From Neoscytalidium dimidiatum (Eukaryota; Ascomycota; Dothideomycetes; Botryosphaeriales; Botryosphaeriaceae), in assembly GCA_037367355.1 (NCBI GenBank), contig CM074704.1, positions 434,001 through 498,000 on the forward strand: a stretch of DNA of 64,000 nt, written 5' to 3'. A model generated the notes under the pieces. It saw nothing but the letters and a program-made list of their open reading frames with translations, did no database searches and was not told the origin of the DNA. Below are positions 1 to 9,138 of this stretch, in pieces (position 1 is the first letter of the stretch; every line of letters begins with the position of its first letter). Both the position numbers and the translations under genes were made by a program.

Positions 1-706
1 GCATTTTCAAGCATCTATAATCCTAAATTAAGCAATGATTTACGGAGATGAGAAAACAAGATCGTGCAATTACCGGTAAGTCGGTCTCAGTATACAATCT
101 GCGTGCCTGAGGCTCCATTTCTCGGCCGCGGCCCCTGTGGGCCACACTCGGATACTCGTCATGCGCCTCTCCATGGTCCGAAGAGCTACTATGAAAATAT
201 CGGGCGCATGCATGTGTTGCAATAGTGTCCCTCGTACACGTTATGATGACAGTTGGTTGATGGGCATTGAACACTTAATCATCTGCAGAACGCCAAGGTA
301 ACACTTTCACCCAATGGCAACAGATAAATACAGTTGCACAGCTATTTATCATTCGAGTGTTTCCTAGATCGTGGGATAGATTTCGTAATTAATCAAGCCT
401 TGGGGACATGTCATTCCTCTGTCCTCCAGCAGGAGATTGACATAACCGAGCGCGCCTAACCCCACTACAAGAGCGGGCTCGATCCGGCCCATTTTTGGAG
501 GGTGACCGACTATGAGAGCTAGCATTCGTATTTGATTTGCATAGTATCTTCCGCGGAAGTCCGCAGAAGCGACGTCTCGTGCCTTGGCCTCTTGGCAATT
601 TTGAGGGCTGAAGCTGGCTATAAAAGGAGACGGGAGTATAGACTGAACGTATTGCAAGACGTCTCTGCATCTGAATACCCAAGGCCCGATCGAGCAAACT
701 CCTACC
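1..706. other. Intergenic, no gene recognised
   Basis: No reading frame here has a recognisable product. The last part is the presumed promoter and 5' leader of the scytalone-dehydratase-like gene that starts at 707; a TATA-like stretch (ctataaaag) lies about 90 bp upstream of that start. Confidence 0.5.
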
Positions 707-1376
707 ATGCCGTCTGGAAACATTACATTCGAGGGTGAGGTGATATAAGGAAGCTCCTCTTCCCCACGACTGCTGATGCTCTTCCAGAATATCTTGCTCT
801 AAGCGAGCTCTCCTACGAATGGGCAGACTCTTACGATACGAAAGTATGCTCACCTTCATGAGTCATCAAAGAATTCAAGTCTCACAAAAAGTGGATGCAG
901 GATTGGGAAAGACTTCTCAAATCCATGGCCCCAGTCCTGAAGGTAGGAACGTCAGTGTTCGCTCCAGACTCATGCTGAGCCCTATTCAGATCGACTACAT
1001 GCTTGTATTCGGACAGAAATGGGATGCAATAGCAGCGGAGGAGTTCGTGGCTATCATCAGCAGCGCCGATGCTCTCGGCGATCCGTTGATAGTCACGCAG
1101 CACTTTTTGGGAGCCACTAAGTGGGACAGGATTTCCGCGGACGAGGTCATTGGTCGCCATCAGATTCGTGCGGCACACCAGAAATACTCTGATGCAACTC
1201 GAAAGACGGTCAAGACGATTGGAAATGGGCACGGTGTGGTCGAGCACCGTTATCAGAGACGCGGATCAGAGTGGAAGCTGTCGGGCATCAGGCCGATTGT
1301 TCGCTGGAATGAGGGTAATTTTGACGAGATCGTCAGCCAGCACATCAATTCTTTTGAAGAGACAAAGGCACAGTGA
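707..1376 (+). CDS. Scytalone dehydratase-like protein
   Basis: Four exons, 707-734, 788-843, 901-942 and 990-1376, give a 170-residue protein; all junctions are GT..AG and in phase. Scytalone dehydratase removes water from scytalone and vermelone in DHN-melanin synthesis and folds as a small alpha+beta cone. The family core is clear: WADSYD (Tyr25, Asp26), IDY (Tyr45), TQHF (His80) and AAHQKY (His105) match the catalytic Tyr, Asp and His residues known from the Magnaporthe enzyme (its Tyr30, Asp31, Tyr50, His85, His110). Length matches the family (about 172). Two active-site positions differ: those equivalent to Ser129 and Asn131 are Gly124 and Val126 here. The fold and family are secure from sequence. 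The substrate may not be scytalone, since related dehydratases also act in other aromatic polyketide pathways. No polyketide synthase is present in the window. Confidence 0.88.
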
Positions 1377-1511
1377 CAGGCTGGGCTCTCGACAGAGAAC
1401 GATTGCACTGTGGTGCTTGACAGTGCTGTTTGCTTTCTGGAGATTGGAACAATATCTTGAGCTACTCGAATGCAACACGTAAACACTGATGCAATCCCAC
1501 ATCTACGCATA

Positions 1512-2340
1512 CTAATCGCTCAAAAACCGACCAATATTTCTATTGTGCGGCGTCTTGTCGTGGAACAAAATGTCATCCACTTTCGTAATATCGATAGCCT
1601 TGCACGGGTGATTCTGAGCAATGGCGAACCGAATGTCCTTGGCGAACTTTGCATCCACAATCAGACTACCAGGGTCTTTGATGAGCTCGACACTGGGAGG
1701 GTAGTTAGCATTAGGAAGATCGGTTAGACCTTAAAATAAGACTAACAAGGGCCATAGTAGTCAATCTGCTCGTCCTTGAAAAATGGAGGAAGCCGGATCA
1801 AAACATGAAGGGATCGGTTAAACGGGGTGGTCTTTAAAACAGCTCCCTGGATTCATCGCTGCATAAGCTTCTCGGTTTATATCAGGAGGCTATTTGTTGC
1901 CATATGATACAGCTCAGGAATGTTTAAGCCTGCTCTCACGGCAGCAAGAGCTGTAATCTGTGCTGGAAGTCAGAAGCTGAGATTCCCCGCAGCGGGCATA
2001 CTTACTGCGACCATATACCAGCGAGCTTTGACGAAGCCCTTCTGTCCCTCACAGATGCGGAACTGGGCAGCAGTGTCTAGCGGCGCCACGATTTGAGGTT
2101 TCTCAGAATGTCAGTGCGGAATCTGTCGTCGTCATGGCAGTCCTTTCTAAAGAAATCGTCGCCATCGGGGCCATTCTGAGCATGTAGCGCATGTGGTGTG
2201 GTTAAAGGAAGATTACCCGCAGACTAGACCAAGGTTGACCAGTGCAACGAGAATGAGAAAGTGGGTTGTGTACAACAAAGCATAGGTCTTAGGGAATTGC
2301 GTTTCCAGTGCGATTGTAAATACTATGTAGTTGAGGTTAG
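1512..2340 (-). pseudogene. Decayed multi-exon gene, membrane-protein-like, unidentified
   Basis: On the minus strand I can read coding-like segments in order. A hydrophobic segment lies near 2230-2340 (…LLYTTHFLILVALVNLGLV). An acidic stretch follows near 2100-2170 (DDFFRKD…DDRFRTDILRNL). A conserved-looking patch FRICEGQKGFVKARWYMV near 1995-2060 ends at a good GTAAGT donor. After it come ITALAAVRAGLNIPELYHM near 1905-1960 and NYPPSVELIKDPGSLIVDAKF near 1640-1710, with a terminal stop at 1512. Stops and frame changes between the blocks prevent a clean gene model. I do not recognise the family. The composition and splice-like junctions argue for a real but degenerated gene rather than chance. 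An intact gene with unusual splicing is possible. Confidence 0.4.
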
Positions 2341-4946
2341 GTTGGATGTCCCTGCTGTTTCAATCACCCAGATAGATTATGGATGATCCAGTGTGCATCT
2401 TTAATCTACTTGCATCTGTTTCTACCGGTTGTATTTCGAAAGATGGTCTTTAATACTCTATAAAGTATTCATACTATTTATATAATCGAATTGAAGACCT
2501 GAACCACCCCACCCGACGTGTTCCTAGGTAACATTCTCCTGCGTGACAGGATGGTTACTTCTCTTTACTAGTCACCGCCTATCTAGACCCCAACACTTCG
2601 TTCCGTAGATGGCCATCCTCTAAGATGTGTGTACTAGTCGACCCTATATGCTTGGTTCCAATTTCGTATACTCTATATCACAGCCTCACCGCCAGTTAGC
2701 CTCATGAAAATTTTGCCGCGTCTTCATAAAGAGAAGAGAGATAATGTCCTATAGCTAAACCTTGTTTCAACGCGAACTCTACGCGCTCTCACAGGGGCTA
2801 AAAAGAGCCTGGAGCGTGTTGAAAAAGGCTCTTTTTACTTATTCATCCCCGTCATATTTTCTTATATGTGGCGAGAACGAAACCAGACCCGCCCTCGTTT
2901 TACCCTGAGATATACGATTCATTCTTCCTAGCCATTCGAATACATTTGATCAGGGGGGTTTTTTAGGGCGAATCCAGCCTAGCCTAAGACCTATGTCAAA
3001 TAGGAAACAGCCATTCCACGGCCGCTTGGTGTTAGTGAGCCCTAGCATCTAATGCTTGCATTCTTTAGGCACGCGGCGACTCTTTGGAAGTAAGGATGCG
3101 ATTGCGATTCCTAACGGCCTCCAATTTTGCCAGGGGAGAGCGTGGTGAGGTCCGGCTAGCCCGCTCGCAGCCGTGGCTAGCCGAATTTCAAAGAGACCCT
3201 CGTCATTCTCGGGCATTATTAAAAAAGTACTAGAGTATAGTAAGTCTAAGGCTTTTGAAATTTTCGAGAATTTCGTACTTTTGGGACCGATTTAGAACCG
3301 AAGTTGGAACTCAAGGTTCTCAAAACATTTGAGGATTCGAGATAATTATGGTAATCGTTTTCCAAATCTCAATAGTAATAGGTTCTAGAAGCGTACTAGC
3401 GCTAAAACAGCGTAGTTTGGATCGTTAGGAATCGAGTGGAAGAACAGGGGCTAATTCAGGACATTCCTGGAACGTTATTTTCCAAAAACTTGAAAGAATT
3501 CCGTGGCCAAACATGACCTCCGAAAACGAAGAATTGACAGGAATGGCACGATAGCGATGTACGAAGATGTGATTGAATGAGTCCAGATATGGGCACGTAG
3601 CTGGTGATCACACATAGGCGTGCCTATGATAGCCATCCATATGAACTTGACAATCCTCTGCTTCTGCCAACCAAAGTCCTACAAATGTTCCAGAGCATCC
3701 GGGGCATTTGGAGGATGACTTCATTCCCAATCCCCAGGGCAAGAAGGTGTGCGGCGCTGGGAACCAATAGCTCACCGAGAACCGAGGCATGCCACGACAA
3801 CGGAGCCCTCCTCAGCCTCGTACATAACGGTGAGAATAGTCTGTCTGAGCGGGGCTCTTGTCAACTTGCACATCACGAAAAGCTAAAGCTGTATATTAAA
3901 ATCAGCTTAGCCTCGCCACAGTATGAAGATTCGTGTGCAGGTACCTGAATCATCCTCCGGCATCCTTGGGACAGCAATTGCGTTAGCAACAAGGAGAAGA
4001 ACTAGTAAGTTGCGGTTGGGCATGATGACGACTACGAAGTTCCTACAGCAAGGCCAGAGAAATGGCATTCACGTTCTGGACAGAGGTGCACTCACTCTAT
4101 GTCTGTGGCAATATTTGTGTCTACGATACTAAACTGGATGAGATTTAAATACTTTCAATTATTACGACTCGATGTTCTTCACGCTCGAGGTACCACTGCT
4201 TACTTATATGTCGCACTGCTTATTAGGTTGGATAGCGTCATAATGATACTACATAAATCGTTGTTTTGTTAGCTCGCATTCTTGAAATGTACGGTTCCAC
4301 AATCAGCAGTTCCTTGCGTCCGGAAGTTGCTGTTACGAACCACCCAGCAGAGCAGGATTCGACGGCTTGTTGAGAAGACACCGGCAGGAAGCTAGCACGA
4401 GATGTGGTAATGCAGGGAACAGACGCCTGCGTGCACTAAAGACTCGCCGTTTGGGCAGAAGGCCAGCGTGGGAAAAACAGCCATACGGAATTACGGCGCA
4501 TACGGGCACTTATACGATAGCAACCGAAGCCCAAACGAAAGCCCAACTAACAGGAAGCTAGGGGTGTAGGAAAGAAGCGTTGAAAAAAAATGTTATGACG
4601 CAGTAGGATAGAAAGGATGAGAGGTACTAAGTGTTGCAGACTTTCAGTTAAGAAGACTCCACTGGCCAAAGGCGGCGGGGGAGGAGCGCTGCGACAGCCA
4701 CGCCCTTGCCCTAGGCGTGTCGAACGCAACGGTCTAGCTGCAACAAGTGAATGGAGCGCGAGAAACGATGGTAACGAGAGCCATCATGTTGAAGGGTGGA
4801 ACTTCGGTGCGAGGCCTACACGAGGGGACAGCAGCGAGTTCTATTTATTTTGCAAGACAGTCTGAATCCAGCTGTCTCACTGGGTAGGTTTTTGAGGAAA
4901 AAAAAACAAATAAAACGCATGATATCCAACATATACTATTAACTAT
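2341..4946. other. Gene-poor AT-rich stretch
   Basis: No confident gene. Several short frames (for example 3604-3948 and 3923-4132, plus strand) show no recognisable motif. 3220-3600 is AT-rich and may be old transposon or mutated repeat sequence, but I found no terminal repeats or transposase. Two hairpins stand out: one at 2528-2558 and a perfect one at 2800-2836. Confidence 0.4.
2800..2836. repeat. Perfect 11-bp inverted repeat (hairpin)
   Basis: The left arm aaaaagagcct (2800-2810) and right arm aggctcttttt (2826-2836) are exact reverse complements around a 15-base loop. No gene flanks it closely. It could be an expression terminator, a remnant of a small transposon end, or chance. Function is unknown. 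Confidence 0.6.
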
Positions 4947-5882
4947 CTAGAAGAGTAGAGGGACATCGCTTGGGCTCGCGCTGACCATTGCGGCAATCAA
5001 AGATTGTGCAGTAGCAACCCCAATCTCAGTCGTTCCAGGCGTCCAGCCAAGCTCAACAGGCAAGCGCTCGTTTCCTATGAGATATTGTTAAGATACGCAG
5101 TGAAGAATCAAGGTATAGCCGGAAAACTTACGGAAGAAGTACTCAAAGAACTCCCTGTTTGCGCCCGGCTCCTCCACGCTGCCCCACACCAACATCATCA
5201 TGGCACTTTCGCCCACCATAATTGGAAGGCTGGTCTGGGTGATGGTAAATTCCGGATTAATCTTGCTCATTTCATATGCGTGCCTAGCACGCGCGTCGGC
5301 AGTGTCGTTCACGCTCAGGACAGTAGCGTTGCCGAAGTAGCCGAGGAAGTCGGCGAAGGTGGCAGCGTCGAAGCGGTTGGATGTGTCAAAGTACATGTCC
5401 CGCCGCGACAGGCTACCGTCATGCTCAAGCACGTTGTGCTTATGCAGCATGTCCAAGTCGAACCACTGGGAAGATATTCAGCTCAGGCCATCTACGCAAC
5501 ATAATATGGTACCTAATGCTTACTGTCGCGTTAGCAGTCGGATTGGTACGTAAGCCGCCGTTGAAGAAGGTAGTAGCCAGAGCTGGAGCGATGTTCATGG
5601 CATTTCCAAGAGCCTCAATGGCCTTGTCAAGTGTGATATTTCGGCCGTCGTGAGGAAGAAACTCGTGGTTTGCCAATGTGTTAAGCACAGGACATGGAGC
5701 GCGGACTGGCAAAGAATCAGGATAGACATTCCGTAGGCAGTGGAAGAGGCTTTACCGTCATTCTCACCCGGAGGGCTCCAGGTGAAATGGTTCGGCTTCA
5801 ATGCGCCCTCGTCGCGAGCGAGATTGGACAAGCCAAGAGCAACAGGGAGAAGGCCAATGCTGAGCCCAAAAGACAAATGCAT
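4947..5882 (-). CDS. Chloroperoxidase-family haem-thiolate peroxidase (secreted)
   Basis: Four exons, 5756-5882, 5524-5705, 5132-5465 and 4947-5074, give 256 residues with in-phase GT..AG introns. The ATG at 5882 opens a typical signal peptide (MHLSFGLSIGLLPVALG). The Peroxidase_2 signature is present: APCPVLNTLANHEFLPHDG carries the proximal haem-ligand Cys47 in a PCP motif. LEHDGSLSRRD carries Glu117, in the Glu-His-Asp pattern used for acid-base catalysis in chloroperoxidase and unspecific peroxygenases. The C-terminal exon reads ERLPVELGW…, also typical. The enzyme is likely secreted and uses peroxide to oxidise or oxygenate small organic compounds. Whether it halogenates, peroxygenates or only peroxidises cannot be read from sequence. 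Its length is that of the short-type fungal members. An A-rich run lies just upstream of the start. Confidence 0.9.
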
Positions 5883-7634
5883 CGTGATGTCTAAAGTTCT
5901 TTTTTTTTTTTTTACTGCTGTGAACAGTTTAAAAGAGTGTGAGAAGATTCGAAAAAGGAAGACAGCTTGCAGTATATTACTCAGAAGGCGACATTTGACC
6001 TTAATAAAAGGAGCAAGAGTCCTTGGCACTTCGCTATTGTCCTTCGCACACACGTAACGCTCGGTCTTTTTTGCAGCCTTTTTCGGAGCTCTATCCCCAA
6101 TGCTGTGTAATTGTGGACAGATCATTCGACGGCGTGTTCGAGTGTACGGCCGCAAAGGCTGCCAAGACAATGCGCACTCCGGAGCATTTCGGTTAGCCGT
6201 GCGGTGTGGCTCGTATTACTATACCCACATATCTTATTGGCAACCTCTCGCATTTTCGGCCCGCATTAAGCGCTAAGCTTCGGGATGTACACTTACTACG
6301 TCTCGTGTAGAACATTAGGCTGATATACTAAGCATCTACAACCATCCGAGTTTTCCGTCAGAACAACTTGCGACGAGCAGCGTACAACGAAACAGACATT
6401 TAAGGGACACAGTCGTTCACATACAAGCATAATGCGTCCTGCTAGAATCCGACAATAGATGATTGTTTTGAACTACCCCGAGGTAATCTTAGAACCCCGC
6501 TCTACTGATAAGGCCATGCGCCTTACTGCCTCCATTCGATGTAACTGCCGTGTTTGTCGAAGTTGGACAACCAAGTATGGATTCATTCAGATCAAACAAT
6601 ATCTTCTACTAATTTTTTTTTTTATTTACTCAATAGATCTTTAATTGGTCGGACGAAATTTTCATTGTAAGGCAAAGAGTACGGTGTATGATAACCGCCT
6701 CCTTCCAATTTCTCTAAAGATGGTTCAGTTGGGAAACGTCACTTTTAAGCCGCACTTGTAAGATTTAACTCCCACAGGAATTAGATTGGAGTTGCAGAAA
6801 TTGTGCCAAAGTTAGGGTTGCTGTGATAGTGATAGGTAGAATGGTCCATAGACCTTCAAGATGGCGTCTTAATGATGTTGAAATCGTCCAGCCTATCGTA
6901 CCGACACCCAACATCTCGCTCTATAGCCGCGCACACAAGCTACTCAGCAGTAAGTCCAGATTAACGGCAAGATGCGGCACCTCGATGATGCGGTGCACCT
7001 CCCCGGATATCGCCACCTCCTCTACATGTAAATCTTCTACTACCTCCTCGAGCACGCCCAGGATCTCTACCATTGGTACAACTCAAAGCAACCTCGGAAG
7101 ACATTTGAATACCGCGAGTCTGTGGTACCCCGTCCGCTTGAGGAACGGAATTCGATACTAGACGAGCCTGTCGACAAATGCCAGGATCTGCCACACGCCC
7201 GCCGTCGTTGCCGGCCCGCGTATGATCTCCCGCCGTAGGCGTGTCTGCTTAAAGCCGGCGTTCAAGTAATCCCCTTTATCAGAGAGCGCAGCTCTAGCTA
7301 TCCGTGCCGTGCGTGTGCCGGCTCGCTGCTCGGCGAAGCCAACAGTAGCAAGGCCATTGTATTTAGCGAAGTGGACGACAGTGAGCTGCTCTCGTGTGAT
7401 CAGAGAAAATTGTCAGACAATAAGAACCAGCTTTCGTGTAGACCAAGTGGGCCCCAACTTCACCTGCAATCTCACCAACCAGTAGATCTCAAAGTACATA
7501 GCCGAGAAGGCTGCCAAGATGCTTCCACAGCATAAGCTGTGACCGATCTTACCCTTATGGTACAGTAGGGTGACGGATGCTAGGGCGAAAGGCATTATTA
7601 CCTAGAAATGCTATGGTATGGGATGCGTAGCGGA
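5883..7634. other. Intergenic with possible gene debris
   Basis: 5883-6800 holds only the peroxidase promoter and an AT-rich spacer. At about 6960-7600 both strands contain short coding-like stretches. The minus strand has a hydrophobic 60-residue frame ending near 7413 (…LAAFSAMYFEIYWLVRL…) followed by stop-interrupted sequence. I could not assemble an intact gene or name a family. Confidence 0.35.
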
Positions 7635-7960
7635 TCAGCTCCGATGAAATGGATCTATAGTTGCTTTTAGTCTGGCTTGTGCCTTACGAAGCTGATCTGC
7701 CGCAGCCGCTTCGTTGACTGGAATGCCTCTTGCCCTACGAACTACTGTAAGTCAAGCGTCATTCCAGATTAGAGTGTCTACTCACGGGTTGTACAGCCTC
7801 TGCGTAAGCACCTGTTCGGCAATACCGTGGAGCTGTGAATACTCGACGGAGGCCCATTGCTCGAATAACGCCCACGCTCGGACGTCACCAGGCGCAGGAG
7901 TCAGTGGGGTCCCCTGGCTCTGGTATTTGGCGGCGAGGTAGCGGCCTATTGCTCTAGACT
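7635..7960 (-). pseudogene. Glutathione S-transferase remnant
   Basis: Two fragments, 7786-7960 and 7635-7734, join across a 51-bp GT..AG intron. They read ESRAIGRYLAAKY, then TPLTPAPGDVRAWALFEQWASVEYS, then GIPVNEAAAADQLRKAQARLKATID. This is the end of the thioredoxin-like domain (the ESRAI glutathione-site motif) and the first helices of the C-terminal domain of fungal GSTs. The N-terminal half with the catalytic residue is not recognisable upstream: 7961-8190 gives only a diverged, stop-containing match. The frame stops at 7635, well before the usual C-terminus. About 100 of roughly 210 residues remain. I infer a truncated, non-functional copy. Confidence 0.7.
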
Positions 7961-9138
7961 CTACGCGTAATTAAAACAGATGCGGCAAGCGGGCTTGGGA
8001 GGGCAATGATGCGCGGAAGAGGGGAAGCGTACCGCAGAGCACGAGTAGGGTCAAAGATTTCCACCGGCAAAGTTTTGTTGCTACATCGATACTAAAATGG
8101 ACGGGATGACACGGATCTTGAGAAGTAAGGGAAGCTCCAAGATCGTGTACCTCACAGGACAGGTTCAGGACACGGCTCAGATGCAACGTTTCTCAACGTT
8201 TGCTCAGTATCTGAGTGAAGAACATCCAATTATGCGCATGCTTTTGTCCAAAGATAGGAAAGCCTGGTCAATCATCAACGTGTGTACCATTCATTGTGCG
8301 CCGCGGTTGAGTATCGATTTCATACAATGTCGGGAAATCTTGCGCCATTTCTCGGTTGACAATGGCTGAGACTCTACAGAAATCTACACTGATGTGCGGG
8401 TCCGTACTGATCACTACTGTGACGGAAAAGCCTACGAAATGTGGTGACTTGACAGGACCAATGATGCAGCCGTGGCTGTTTGTTCAGAGCAGTACGGTGT
8501 TTGGGTTGGCCATTATGAGGATTTCGAAAGCCTTGAGAAATTTTGAAAGGGATCCTCGCGGTATAGTCTGATGTATCCGATGAGCATCAAATATGACCGC
8601 GGGGACACAACTGTTGGCACAAATGCTTTGCCACTTCCATGCTTCCTATCAATGAACATCATCGCTGTTCACCGAAACGTATAGAGAAGCACTATATAAG
8701 AAGTCTTCCTGGAGGAGATGATGATCCGTAGCAAAGATCTTGGGTGCTCTCAGGTCCAAGCGGCGGTACGGCCAGTAACAACCATCTGTCCATAAAAATC
8801 CAAATATTGCTTATCCTGATCCATTTGGTCTACCATATTTTGCACGATGTAATTGAGCACTACAAAAGAGTAAAATGGAGACTGAAAAGTAAATCGGCGG
8901 AACCCAGTGATGATTTATTTCTACCTAAGTCGCGTGATGCAAGCTCTCCCATAAATTCCTCCTCTCCTTCAAGCGCAGACAAAATACCTCAAATCTCAAA
9001 TAAATCAAAAAGAGCAATTGACAAAACAGAAACACTCGTTATGACAAACAACATTAATGCTTTCATCCAATCCAAGCAGCTAATCACTTCTGAGTTGAAT
9101 GATGATGAGTCCGATCGCGACGTGTACGACTCGCAAAA
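7961..9138. other. Intergenic with uncharacterised open frames
   Basis: Plus-strand frames at 8097-8369 and 8356-8571 have no recognisable product. The frame 8744-9142 (plus) stays open for 132 codons in AT-rich sequence and ends in an acidic tail (NDDESDRDVYDSQN). It has no ATG at its beginning; the first usable ATG gives only about 34 residues. It ends four bases inside the converging gene at 9139. I cannot say that it is a gene. Confidence 0.3.
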
